DNA from: Gigantopelta aegis | Taxonomy: Eukaryota; Mollusca; Gastropoda; Neomphalida; Peltospiridae | DNA: 64,000 bases | NCBI RefSeq assembly: GCF_016097555.1 | Contig: NC_054706.1 | Coordinates: 51,059,663-51,123,662 of the forward strand | Direction: 5' to 3' | Shown here: in pieces, positions 12,001-23,219 of the stretch | How positions within the stretch are numbered: position 1 is the stretch's first letter | Layout of the letters: every line of letters begins with the position of its first letter | Notes under the pieces: generated by a model | What the model was told of the DNA's origin: nothing | Databases searched by the model: none | What the model saw: the letters and a program-made list of their open reading frames with translations, nothing else | Translations under genes and position numbers: made by a program

Positions 12001-15000
12001 TACAGCGAACCATACCAATACGTACTGGGTGGGTTATCAGTCTTCAATTTTACATTAAAAATTATTTATTTATTTATAAAATTAAAAAAAAAATACATCA
12101 GTCTTCAGTTTTACATTACAAATTATTAATTTTATAAAATAAAACATGTTTTAAGGCATTCGTAATTCACACGAAACATGTGTATACCCTCAGGATAATT
12201 CGGAATGTTTTCAAATTATTTTTAAATCACTGGCAGGATTCTGCAAGTAAGGTTTTGATTGGTGGAGATGAGCTCCAACTGGCTGGTGTTATATCCACAT
12301 GTAATAGTGGAGCTAATTTTAATTAGATTGTGCAGGCCTGTACCAGGCAACAGAATGGTAGTTAGAAAGGGGACGCAGTCCAGGTGAAGTAGCAACTCAA
12401 AACCACCCACTTTAGATAACATTATAATGTCGATGTTATCAAATACCCGGCGGCTGATTTTCTGTCAGAACCATGCCAACAGCATGAAATTTTCTGACCA
12501 ATCAGAAGGCTTTACAGAGCACTCTAGGTGCAATCCACATCCATTTGCGTCAATAGGTTGTCTAATTTTTAGTGTTAAATTGTGTTCCAATTCCTATCAA
12601 GTCAGTCAAAGAAAGTACGGATCATGGTACACCTACTGAAAAGGTAAGTCTTTGTGCCTCCTTTGATCAAATATCATAATACGTATTTGAAAATTAAGAT
12701 CGTATTCATAATTTGAAAAGTACGTGGGGAGACATTCAAGAATATTTAAAGCATGCGGTCACTTCCATTGGGTTAGGGCGAGTCAATTTGTGTACTACCT
12801 CGTATGTCAGTGATGCGTCGTCACGTGACCGCAATATAGCCTGCTGATTGGATGATTCTCAGATGGGTTTTAGTTTGTTTATGCCGACAATGGGAGCTGC
12901 AAGTACAATCAGCTGTTAAGAATTCCCTGGGGTTGTTTGTGTAGAAAAGCTTCAAATAAACAGATTTTTAGCTAATAAATTTTTTTTTGAAATGGGGAAT
13001 ATATATTTAGACTAATTAAAAAACATTCTTTGATTTTTTGTGCATTTAATTGCTTTTAATAACTCTTTATGGAATATTATTTAAGTGTAATGATTTGTTT
13101 GTCTATTATTTTTATTTTTTACCTCATGAATTTTTTGATGATTTTTGGCTAATAAAAATATTTTGAGATGGGGAATATATATTTATTTTTGATGTAGTTA
13201 TGGCCCTAACTTAGGAGCTGTGAAAATTGTTTTCCGGACTTTATTCAAAAGACCCTTAGTTATTGAGTTGAAATGTGTATACATTTATCACTTACTGTCA
13301 CAGATCAATTTTGACTTCCATAGCGATTTACCCAGTTTTAACAGTTATGGCACTTGAACTTAGGAGACTTAAAAATTAGTTTTCTGGATTTTTTGCAATG
13401 CCTGGAGATATCAAGATGAAATTTTGTATACAGCTTTACAGATCAAGTTGAAGTTTCATGGTGATTTACCCACTTTTCAGAGTTATGACCCTTGAATTTA
13501 AAAGATACAAAAAGTATTTTTCACTGCTTTATGAATTCATTTGTCTATTATTTCCTGTTTTTTTCTTCAGTAAACATGGCATCCAAACCTGATCCTGATA
13601 ATCATTTCACAAGGAAGGTCACCTATCAGCTCTCACCGGAAACAATTAAAAAATAATAATTCTTTTCAAAATGGTGGCTTTTATTTTGAATTATTTTCAC
13701 TAACACTGGCGAGACGTCGCAGTCATTTTCAGGGATTGATAGCTGATTGTGACAGCAAATTTGATAATAAATTTGATCATTTTACCAACAACGAAATCAC
13801 CAAATATTGCAATATGAATATTTTGTGGGGTGGGGAAGGGTGTTTAAATTCTGGTCAGAAAACCACTGTTATCAGGAATAAGACAAATACTGGACAGCTG
13901 ACCACAAATGCCATTAAGTAAACGCGACTTTCAATTTTTTGCCTAATTTTAATCACCATTAACTGATCTAAAAATCATAAAAATGCAGGAAGGATGAAAT
14001 AGTCTTGTTCCGTGCTCTCATCAGTCATACATAGTTGACCCATTCATTTATCTTAACCCGAGTACTGCTGGCGAGATATCTCGCCCGACATCACGTAGTC
14101 GATATACTGAACACTGCATACAGTGCATTCCCCAATTCATATTTCCCGCCGTTTTGCACAAGACGCTCACCGAAAACGGAAATATAATTAAAGAAAATTA
14201 CCAAATATTGCAATATGAATCGTAGTTCGGGTTTAAAAAAACAATTCTGGTCAGAAAACCACTTATCGGAAATAATGGACATAAATACTGGACAGCTGGC
14301 CACAAATGCCCGCAAGTAAATACAACTTTTTCGATTTTTTACCTAATTTTAATCACCATTAGACGATCTAAAATAATAAAAATTACAAAAAAAGACACGA
14401 AAATAATACTTACCGATTCATATATGAACTTTATTTCATGTATTTATGACATTCAAGTGAATATATGTGAGTAAAAATTATAAACTTGTACCCACTCAAC
14501 GTGGTTTTTGTTAAAAATTAATCCAGTAGTCTATAAGAAAGATCCTTCACCTCAATGTGAGCATTGTGACAGTGCACCACATTTTGGTGGAGTATAAGTA
14601 TTTTAAAGAAACTCAAAAAGATATATTGGCCAACGGAATGTGATGGAATCATTTCGATTCCATCCAGAATGTTTCACAATTTTTACTCTAAATTTTAATC
14701 TTATACATCTGTGATATTTGTATTTTTGCAGTTCTTTACACTGCTTTTATTTGACTTGAATATTTATATTGATGTTGATCATCACTTCATGTTTTGACTT
14801 ACCATAGTTTGACACCAATAGCCAAAGAGTGTCATTAAACATTCATTCATTCCATACAATTTGATCCACTATTAGTGAACATTAGCATATTAATGTTTAT
14901 ATTTCGTAATCAACTATCACTATGTTTTGCCTTTTGTAAAATTAGACATTTTGACTATCCTGTGTAAAATTTCCTCACTTTTCAGCCCCCACTACACATT

Positions 15001-18000
15001 CAGCCCCATAACCCAGGTCGTTTTGGCCCCGTTTATTGTAGTTTTATTAAATCAAATTATTCAGTCACTTGTGTTTTGTTAAATTTTATCACAAGTATTG
15101 TAATTTATTTCTCTCTTTTTGTTATTATTTTTAATTAAACATAATATCTGGTAAAAACACCAGCAATGACAAACCTGATGACCTACCTAACAACACTTGG
15201 TTGCTGAGCTCCGACCGGACTGTTCCCCAGTGGTCGGCGTTTCGACAGTCCGTCAGAACAAACAATGACGTTGAAGGTAAATATATCAATACATAATAAC
15301 TACTCTTGCAGGACGTATTCTTTTTTAAAAGGATAATTCTATTTATATATGAGTACGGCTCAGATCATGGGTACACTGAGTGTATGTTGAACAAAAAAAA
15401 ATCAATTTTCAAAGAATATGTAAAAAAAATTCAAAGTTGCTTTTACAACTATGTCCAGGAAAGACTTTATAGAACCTAGTAGGAGCAAAGTTTGCTATGT
15501 TTGGTTTGCACCAAGTTCAGGAAAAAGCTAAAACGACAGTAATAGTGGGTAAAAACCATGGCCATTTTGTTACATCATGACGACTACAAATTTTGATCAA
15601 CAAATGCCCCATGTACAAAAGCAATATACAGACCATAACTACCACCTAACATAAGATAAATACTCTTGTTAATTTCTCATTAAATTGTTTCCATGTATAT
15701 TTAAGTAAATTGCATGATTTTACTGGCGATAAATCTACATTCCGCTCATAACCATTAGTGTCTTATTTACATTAATGCTAGACGACGCATGTATCTACTG
15801 CAACAAAGTGTTTGTTCGTCACAAAGACCACATGGCTTAATATGTACACTTTAGTACTGTACACGGGAAAAAACTGAGATTTGTGATTGTAAAATTACGT
15901 AATTTATGGTCATATATATAACTCGCAAGTGATTGGTGTCCTGTGCGTTATGAGCGAAAGAACACACGCTGCAACTTTGGGTAAAATTGTGATATGTTGT
16001 AAATTTGCTTAATACATTCCACAAGTTGTTTACTAAAAGCAACGCGTCATTGGTTTGTGCCAAGCACGTTGTGATTTACAAAGAGAGCTTGATCTGCGTT
16101 CGTCTGTTGGTTTTGACACGTTATGAGCGGAAGACAATTTGATCCAGGGACGTTTTTCTTCAATTTGGTTGATAACCGAGCAGTGCACACGAATGGAAGG
16201 TTAGTATTTCTTTTGTTAATGTTTCTTCTTTTTACTTGACACTGTGATAAATTTTATGATGATAAATGCATTTTTGATGGTCATTCTCTCACCATTAGAA
16301 TCGCGTCTTCGTTATGAGCAGAAGTGATAGTTTGCATATAACATGCCTAATTAATTAAACCAGCTTTATGTTGGTGCACATTAATGAAATAGTGCTTGAA
16401 ATATATCTGTCTAATTTTTGTAATAAATAAGCAAATTTTAACCCAATTGTAACTAATGGTATTCTGCTCATAACACAGACACCCATTTTATTATAATTTT
16501 TGGAGTCTTTGTTATGAGCTGAAGTGATTGTTTGCAAATCAATGTGCCTAATTAATTAAACCAGCTTTATGTTGGTGCACATTATTGAAATAGTGCTTGA
16601 AATATATCTGTCTAATTTTTGTAATAAATAAGCAAATTTTAACCCAATTGTAACTCATGGTATTCTGCTCATAATACAGACACCCATTTTATTTTAATTT
16701 TTGGAACCTTTGTTATGAGCTGAAGTGATTGTTTGCAAATCAATGTGCCTAATTAATTAAACCAGCTTTATGTTGGTCCACATTAATGAAATAGTGCTTG
16801 AAATATATCTGCCTAATTTTTGTAATAAATAAGTAAATTTTAACTCCTGGCATGCTGCTCATAACAGACTCCATTTATTTGTTGAAGTACAAGAGTACAA
16901 AGCTTAGAAAAAAGCCTTTTATGTTGTCTTTTGAAATATTTTGAACTTTAAATTATCACCAATGTGATAATCCACATCCTTTTGATACTACAGATTCAAA
17001 GTGAGGTTGAATGTATTGTATAGTAACACCTCTCACCTGTATGGCCCACCTGTGTCTACCTTTAGAATTTTTATTGCCCCTAATTGCCACCTGTTCTAAA
17101 AGATGTGTTAACAAGACTAGCCACTTTGTTCTTTGTAGTCTTTGTAGGTGAAACAAAAAAGGGTTAAAGTTCTTTTATTTTGTGTTTGATGTACTTCTAT
17201 TCGGTAATCAAAATCTTTGAACAGAAAAGTTTTAAGCAGATGTCTGAACAGTCTTTTGAGGATTATTTTAGTTAGTCTTTGTTGTGGCCGAAAAACCTTT
17301 AAATAATCAAAATCCATCTTTTCATTGGCTATTTATGTAGGCATTTTCATAACCATAGCAACCACAAACTTTAACAAAAAAATGCTACAAAAAATATTGA
17401 CTTAGTTGTTTTATCTATAAACATAACTTTTAGGTATCATTTTATGTTAACCATTTAAAGTGTTTGTTTTTTTTACATTTTAACACTTTATTACAAGGAA
17501 CCTGGAAGTAAAATACAATTAGACCAAATTAAATAATATGTGTGGCTTGGGTTACCTGACCGATCCTAACCCCCTCACCCCCTTTTGCCATTTGTGCCAA
17601 AAAAAACTTTATGGAATGTACAAAACAGATTTAAGTTTTGGATTAAATTACTTAGTTATTTAAACCTCATGAAAATTTATTTGGATGTTGACAACAAACC
17701 TTGTAAGATAAACAACAGCACAAACATGAAACAAATGTGGAGTTTTTTCTGTTTACATTTTGTCAGTACATTGTACAAGCTTGTTATATAATGTGACATT
17801 TTCATATTTTGCAGGTTGAAAGTGTTGATGATGATGGAACAGAGCTGCGTTTCCTGAGGACATTTCTATGTCATGTCTGATGTATTGGACACCTCGTTTT
17901 TTTTTATCCAATAAGATCCTGGACATTATGCCTGTTCCAAGGATTTCTTTTAAAGACACAAATTGCCTACATGATTTCTGTTTAGTATTGGATCCCAATG

Positions 18001-20224
18001 ATCAAATTACAAGTTTTATTCCAGTGATTGCCAACTATTTTTTTCTCATATTTCGTTTTTTTTTTTTTCTTCTCCCAATCATTAAAGTAAGATGTTATAA
18101 CTTAACACTAATTGAGAGGCAATATTATCCTGCTGAGTATATTTACAGAGCTTCTTCTTCCAATCTTTTATATTCATTATAAAAGTGAACTCGAAATATT
18201 ACAAAGATTCAGTTTTTAAAAACATATTTTACCGGTTTTCTGTGTCACAAGTCTATAGCATATATATATATATACTAGTACATTGTATTTTTTTTTTATT
18301 ATTATTACTCAAGACAAGCTAACACATCCTAGGAATGATTAAGTCATTCTGTCAAATGGGGTCACATCTGTATGATTTGCAGTGTTTTATGATGTATTTT
18401 GGCATAATCAGTGTCTGTGTTATGCGCAGAAGGTGATTTGAAATAGTCTTTCTACTTCAATGTGTGCTATTGATTTTGGGTTATCATAAATGATGAATAA
18501 ATCTATTTCCATGTACTATATTGTGTTCATTGTTGTATATGTCCAATGGTGTTAGTTTTCTTTACCTGGAAACGTTTTTTTTTTAATCTGCTGCTCATAA
18601 CGGTGTCTATTTTACAGTGTCACTTCTAAACTTTAAGTTTATACACAATTTGGGTTTTTTGGTGTCTTCACAGTCTTCCACTTATTCATGTTTGTTTTTG
18701 GGTTTAATTGTGAAATGACCTTATTTATTGTCAGTTACTATGCATCACAAGACACCATGTTATGAGCAGAAGATATGCATGTCTTGCTATGAAATGCTCC
18801 GTCAAGAGCAAAATTCTTATGTTCTTGATCTGCAAGTTATAAATCTACATAGTTTAGATATCAGTCAGTAAATTAGTGTCATTTCACATGATTTGTGCAA
18901 AGTTTAATATTTGACCTAGGTGTAACAGTTTCTGTACCCATGATCTGAGCTGTACTCATATGCTTCAGCTGACATCTATATAAGAAATTACTTTAAAAAA
19001 CGATGTATATTTTCCGGTGGACGAATCGACTGGAAAGCAAAGAGATGACTACCGGAAGGTGCAAGGGAAAACAAACTGAGACAGCTACGAGGCAAAAGAA
19101 GTGACGTTACGACGGAAAAATACCCGCCCGGTCCCCGGGCAGATATTATACCGACAAATGTTTAAGTTCGAGCTCTGGGTTGTTTTTGCAAAGTGGACAG
19201 GCATACTACTATACTATTTTCAAGGGACCGATATTCTCAAACAAATCAATCCAAAATCAATAAATGAACCATTCAGAAGATTATCTGGATAGTCTAATTG
19301 CATGCCCCATAATAGCCATATCACTGGGTTCAAAGAAATGTAAACATTAATATCATTGGCTGAAGTTAATAGGGTAGACCTGTATTAGTACAAATGTATG
19401 TCAACACCACACTGTCTGAAATCTAAGCCAGGAAGGACAGATTGTCTTTGTTTGCAAACAATGACAGAATTCCGGTTTCAACATGGCCGCTACCCGCCAT
19501 TTTGTCACCCGCGAATTTTGATCTGCTGGGACAAACATGCACTGAAAAGGGATTTTTTCCAAGTTAAACAATACCTAAATAATGTGGCTAACAAAGTATA
19601 ACCATGCGAAATGTTTAAAAACATGAAAAAGCTCAGGAGAATGCTGGCGAAAAAATCCCAGTCGAGGTGATGCAAAAACTACTCGATACGCTTACCAGCT
19701 CTCGTTATTTGTAAAGTTTTGAATGAAATTTTTAACCGACATCATTGAAACCTATTTTTTCCTTTAAGAGAAAGGTTACACTTACTTCTGCAGTCAGATA
19801 CTCCAAAATTGCTGCACTGTACACCGCCGCTGTTGCACCAACCCGTCCGTGACTTGTCGTCCTATTTTTCAAATGTCTATGTATACGACCGACAGGAAAC
19901 TGCAAAAAAATAGCATTCAGTGCGTAATGTTGCAAATATTTAAAACGTAAATAGGATAATAGAACAGTTCGTTAGCTAAACGTTCCATAAATATATACAA
20001 AACATACCTGTAGTCCAGCTCTAGCCGATCGAGAAACGGCCTTAGCTTTCGCTTTTCCTGAATCTTTTCCAGCTTTACCTCCGGCCTAAAATTACAAAAT
20101 AGTATAGCATTAATGCAAAAAATTACATTGCCAGTATACAAAAGACGTATACGAAATACTATAACGTAAACATAAATTTCCGATGAATAATATTATTGCC
20201 GATAATAAACAGATTACATACCAT
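9025..20224 (-). CDS. H2AZ: Histone variant H2A.Z (H2A.V), five coding exons
   Basis: Replication-independent histone variant that replaces H2A in nucleosomes at promoters and regulatory DNA. It pairs with H2B and is loaded by SWR1/SRCAP-type remodellers. The five exons (20222-20224, 20008-20085, 19786-19899, 9898-10027, 9025-9086) give 387 nt, that is 128 residues plus stop, the family length. The order is an N-tail starting [18 protein letters not shown], then [19 protein letters not shown] (alpha1 and L1 loop), [16 protein letters not shown] (alpha2), [20 protein letters not shown], the extended acidic patch [17 protein letters not shown], and the docking tail [14 protein letters not shown] ending SQKTT. 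Every junction has GT/AG sites and phases agree. The tail has A where vertebrate H2A.Z.1 has T14, and L1 has N where the vertebrate form has S38. The presence of introns fits a polyadenylated variant gene rather than a clustered replication histone. Identification is near certain; expression is not shown. Confidence 0.97.
9357..9557 (-). mobile_element. SINE, head A with tail T2, internally deleted
   Basis: In H2A.Z intron 4. Tail reduced to TTTGTTTTGTTTAA; duplicated GGGCCCAAT in the head. Possible target duplication tataaaag (9349-9356, 9558-9565). Confidence 0.65.
9898..10027 (-). CDS. H2AZ: H2A.Z exon 4 (histone-fold C half and acidic patch)
   Basis: 130 nt, from [13 protein letters not shown] through [17 protein letters not shown], with the last G codon split after its first base. 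Acceptor is TTTTTACAG; donor GTAAGTG at 9891-9897. Confidence 0.97.
10490..11009 (+). mobile_element. Decayed pogo/Tigger-like DNA transposon (DNA-binding domain and start of the DDE domain)
   Basis: Pieces in changing frames match pogo-like transposases in the right order: [11 protein letters not shown] and [11 protein letters not shown] (Brinker-type helix-turn-helix, about 10515-10605), [15 protein letters not shown] and [20 protein letters not shown] (10785-10900), then [10 protein letters not shown] (10924-10953), whose D is normally the first catalytic aspartate. Several frame breaks and the missing rest of the DDE domain show it is dead. It lies in H2A.Z intron 3, antisense to the gene. 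No terminal repeats found. Confidence 0.7.
11698..11848. mobile_element. AT-rich inverted-repeat element (MITE-like), copy 1
   Basis: Left end CAATCTAATTAAAATTAGC, right end inverted CAATCCGATTAAAATTAG. An internal stretch of about 80 bases present in the copies at 3356-3535 and 12154-12330 is missing here. In H2A.Z intron 3. Confidence 0.6.
12154..12330. mobile_element. AT-rich inverted-repeat element, copy 2 (inverted to copy 1)
   Basis: Reverse complement of the 11698-11818 sequence plus its missing internal part, ending GCTAATTTTAATTAGATTG. The second terminal repeat is absent. With copy 1 it forms a long imperfect hairpin. Confidence 0.6.
13190..13510. repeat. Degenerate tandem repeat of about 147 bp, two to three units
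   Basis: Units share AGTTATGGCNCTNGAACTTA, GATTTACCCA and TTTTGTATACA-like stretches around 13197, 13345 and 13482. Old and diverged. Confidence 0.55.
13800..14385. repeat. Direct duplication of about 180 bp
   Basis: Blocks at 13800-13985 and 14200-14385 share CCAAATATTGCAATATGAAT, TCTGGTCAGAAAACCACT, ATACTGGACAGCTG and CCTAATTTTAATCACCATTA with small indels. Confidence 0.65.
14803..14858 (+). mobile_element. SINE tail T3 fragment
   Basis: CATAGTTTGACACCAATAG, GTGTCATTAAACATTC and a short ATTC tail. Confidence 0.5.
15347..18961. mobile_element. 3.6 kb block bounded by inverted repeats, no coding capacity seen
   Basis: The 29-base ends (15347-15375 and 18933-18961) are inverted copies with one mismatch; both contain CTCAGATCATGGGTACA. 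Looser similarity continues about 30 bases further out. Inside, the motif GTTATGAGC or its complement occurs about 12 times, including a 201 bp tandem array. No transposase is visible. It may be a non-autonomous DNA transposon or an inverted-repeat-flanked satellite. Confidence 0.5.
16311..16866. repeat. 201 bp tandem repeat, three units
   Basis: The marker CCTAATTAATTAAACCAGC starts at 16346, 16547 and 16748, so the unit is 201 bp. Each unit has a roughly 155-165 bp block opened by GTTATGAGC and closed by the inverted GCTCATAAC, followed by a spacer of about 36 bp. Confidence 0.85.
19786..19899 (-). CDS. H2AZ: H2A.Z exon 3 (alpha1, L1, alpha2)
   Basis: 114 nt, 38 codons, from [10 protein letters not shown] to LEYLTAE. 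Acceptor is TTTTTTTGCAG; donor is GAA followed by GTAAGTG. It precedes the unusually long intron 3 (10028-19785). Confidence 0.97.
20008..20085 (-). CDS. H2AZ: H2A.Z exon 2 (N-terminal tail)
   Basis: 78 nt, 26 codons, phase 0 at both ends. It encodes the lysine-rich tail from [13 protein letters not shown] to SARAGLQ, the region acetylated in H2A.Z. Acceptor is ATTTTAG before GCCGGAGG; donor is CAG followed by GTATGT. Confidence 0.96.
20222..20224 (-). CDS. H2AZ: H2A.Z exon 1 (start codon only)
   Basis: The coding part of exon 1 is just ATG, followed at once by the donor GTATGT (20216-20221). The next exon opens with GCC GGA GGT, giving M-AGGK, the normal H2A.Z start. From memory, vertebrate H2A.Z genes have the same ATG-only first coding exon, which supports this start. 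The exon continues upstream as 5' UTR to an unknown start site. Confidence 0.93.
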
Positions 20225-20330
20225 CTTCGATAGTCTATTCCGGTTGAAATCCAACAATATCGCTTGTCCGCCAAAAACAGCGTCAGTTTGAAGATCACGT
20301 GACCTAATGCGCCAATGAGGTGTCCATCAA
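20225..20330 (-). promoter_or_regulatory. Probable H2A.Z promoter and 5' UTR
   Basis: Directly upstream of the ATG. It holds an E-box CACGTG (20296-20301, within ATCACGTGAC) and, 10 bases further from the gene, CCAAT (20312-20316, inverted relative to the gene). CCAAT and E-box elements are common in TATA-less histone-variant promoters. The start site is not determinable by eye, so part of this may be transcribed leader. Confidence 0.5.
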
Positions 20331-20556
20331 TCTTTTGTTTCGTTTGCGATTCGGGTAAATGAATCGGCAAAAGTATTATAAATTATGACATAACACACTA
20401 CTTACAGTGTGTACAACACGTTACAAATATTATAGTAACTGCTACCTATATTGTAGCAATAATAATTGAATATGTATTTATTTACATCCAAGCCACGAAG
20501 GGATATAACTCTACTGGGGTATATTGGTGCATAGTAAATTCTTTTTTTATTTAAGA

Positions 20557-20590
20557 GGGGGGGGGGGGGGGGGGGTAGGGGGGTAGGGGC
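20557..20590. repeat. G-rich run
   Basis: 19 G then GGGTAGGGG-type sequence; potential G-quadruplex. Confidence 0.9.
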
Positions 20591-20974
20591 GGGTGCGTGG
20601 AGGTATGCACCCATATTGGAATTTATTCTTATAAATCATAATTAAGAAAAACAATTTAAATAATAATAATAAACCACAAAACCCATAAATATTTGCTACT
20701 GTAGGTCTACTTTTCTTTTTTTTTGTAAAGTTTTTACCTCGTCCCTTTTGGGAAATCTTTAATAGCCTACACGTTTGTATTCTTATATAATATTCTTTGC
20801 AATATTAAATATTCATAAGTTAAAACAATTTGTACTGCAAAAAAAATATATAAGTAATAACAATAATGTATTTGTGACAAAATATAGCATATTTTTCATC
20901 TATCAGGATTTAGTTTGGTCAGAAACCAAGCTGGAAAATCTGCTTGGTCATATTTGACTTCCTTTCTTTTTTCC

Positions 20975-21065
20975 TTGGCCCAATCAATGCCCCATAACTG
21001 GTATGTCAAAGACCATGGTATGTGCTGTCCTGTTTGTAGGAAGGTATATATAAAAGGTTGCAGGT
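20975..21065 (+). mobile_element. Old SINE fragment, central part
   Basis: GGTATGTCAAAGACCATGGT then TGCTGTCCTG and TATATAAAAG match the SINE centre. Confidence 0.45.
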
Positions 21066-21798
21066 TGTACTGATGTGAAACAAATATGCAATTTTTCTCT
21101 GGATAATGAGAATTATATTTTATCTTTTTACATCCAATAGCAATTTATTAATTAGTGACAGCATCAAGGATAGTGAAGAATGGGATGTCACAAGGAAAAC
21201 AGTAATGTTCAACAAGTTCCAGACTTTATGAACATCACTGGTGTATGAAGTAGCATGTGCCCCCCCCCCCCCACCAATTTTTAGCAGCAGTGATGGTTAT
21301 ATATATATTTTATATATATGTGTGTGGCTCCCCCCACACGCACACACACACACTTTTTGGCACCTTCCTACGCCCGTGAACATGTAAATGTAGCCAATTT
21401 AGTGAAAAAGAGTTTTTACGCTCGTTCTAACCCATAAACCATTCTCAAAGGGCAGTGTGCTTGAGCCTCATTTTTCATATGGTAAACAAGAAAATAGTTA
21501 CATTATTACTATTTATCTGTTTCCTTTGTATGAATTTTTTTTGAGATATTGGTAGTGACCAGGCTGTATTTTTTAATATTGTTTTATTTGTTTATTATTA
21601 TTTTTATTATTATTATTATTGTTATTATTATTATTATTTATTTTTATTTTTATTATTATCGTCTGTGGGCCTGTTTCATTGAGGGTCCTGTTTCGATGGT
21701 TGTGTCATTTGTGCACAGCAGTATGTACATTGAAGATTTCTTTCTGATGTTGTTGACTTTTGCATGGGGAAAGTAAGCAAATGTCTGTCAAATTCACA

Positions 21799-22399
21799 AA
21801 GAAAGAAATGTTTTATTTAATGACCCACTCAACATATTTTATTTACGGTTATATGGCATCAGACATATGGTTATGGACCACACAGATTTTGAGAGGAAAC
21901 CCACTGTCGCCACGACCTGGGTTACTCTTTCCAATTAGCAGCAAGGGATCTTTTATTTACGCTTCCCACAGGCAGGATAGCACAAACCATGGCCTTTGTT
22001 GAACCAGTTATGGATCACTGGTCGGTGCAAGTGGTTTACACCTACCCATTGAGCCTTGCGGAGCACTCACTCAGGGTTTGGAGTCGGTATCTGGAATAAA
22101 GATCCCATGCCTTGACTGGGATCCGAACCCAGTACCTACCAGCCTGTAGACCGATGGCCTAACCACTACGCCACTGAGGCCGGTTGATTTGCAACTACTG
22201 TTTAATGTTTTTAAATTGTGTATCAACCTCTGAAAGCTGCATAGCGAATCACAACACGATAATAAACAAAACGTTCCCAGGTCTACAGGGCTAGCTCTGG
22301 ATCAGTAGAAAATTTTGTCGAATTATATATTAAACTTCCAAATGTTATAGATACCCAGCCTGTAGACCGATGGCCTAACCACGACTCCACTGAGGCCGG
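21799..22399 (-). mobile_element. Chimeric SINE: head B fragment + 175 bp transduced flank + full head-B/T1 SINE
   Basis: Minus strand order: 41-45 bases of head B (22399-22359), 175 bases (22184-22358) identical by eye to the DNA upstream of the SINE at 29236-29628 (29629-29803), then a whole B-T1 SINE. One target duplication, tgtcaaattcaca (21786-21798, 22400-22412), encloses all 601 bp, so it inserted as one unit. Confidence 0.85.
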
Positions 22400-22412
22400 T
22401 GTCAAATTCACA

Positions 22413-23150
22413 GGTCAAAACAAGCAAAGAAAGCAAGATTGAACTTAACCAACTCATAAACACCGCACATTTCTTCAATGAATACCTTTTTTCAATGAAT
22501 TTCAAAGACTGTTATTTGAAAGAAAACTTAATTTTAAAAACTATTTTTGTCTGTTCTTAGCTGTACTGCTATCTTGTTATTGAAATCACAGTATTGTCAC
22601 AGTGTCTGCTCGTAAAACTCTCTTTACAGTTACAGATACTTGCCAAAAATATATGGTCCTTATATGTTTTAAGCTTTTAACTTAATTATCTTTCTGGATA
22701 TCTGTTATATATTTATTAAACCTCAGAATGCAGCTTATATTTTTAACAAAACAATTTTACCATTATAACTATTTATTCTCTCAAATTATAATATGATTGC
22801 AAGACAGAATTGTTATATTCGTTTTCCTAAAATGTTGTCTGTTAACATTGGTTCTCAAGGACTTCATTTTGTAATTTGTCTTAAAACAGGGCTAGTAATA
22901 TTAAATGTTGGGCTAGTAAATAACTGCTATTGCCATGCCTGACAACTAATGAAAAAAGTGTCACATGCTACATTTAAATCTATTTTGGAAATTTTAATAT
23001 CCTACCCCCACCCCGACCCTAGTGTTTTTAAGCTCTATCTTCTTCTTTAGGTGACATCCGATTATTACTATATAATTGTATTAATTTAGTAATATTGTAT
23101 TAACTAATAGTAAAGTAGGGCTAGTGAATGTTTAATTTCTAAAATGACTG
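22413..23150. other. No gene recognised
   Basis: AT-rich sequence with no SINE or long frame until the small repeat at 23150-23192. Confidence 0.5.
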
Positions 23151-23219
23151 ATCCCATGGCCAGTGGATTTTATAAAAATTCTAGAAGCCCTGTTTAAAAT
23201 ATTTAAAATATTTTTATAC

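Larger units (their letters stand above)
10028..19785 (-). other. H2A.Z intron 3, about 9.8 kb, filled with repeats
   Basis: By far the largest intron of the gene. It holds a pogo-like transposon remnant (10490-11009), an inverted pair of AT-rich inverted-repeat elements (11698-12330), a degenerate tandem repeat (13190-13510), a 180 bp direct duplication (13800 and 14200), and a 3.6 kb inverted-repeat-bounded block (15347-18961). I found no convincing nested gene. Confidence 0.8.

Noticed and set aside
12820-12829. GTCACGTGAC as a TFEB (CLEAR) site
   Set aside because: A single palindromic E-box inside a large intron with no other regulatory context.
19485-19510. YY1-like sites near ACATGGCCGC and GCCATTTTG as an alternative H2A.Z promoter
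   Set aside because: Only two short motifs; no start site or exon support.
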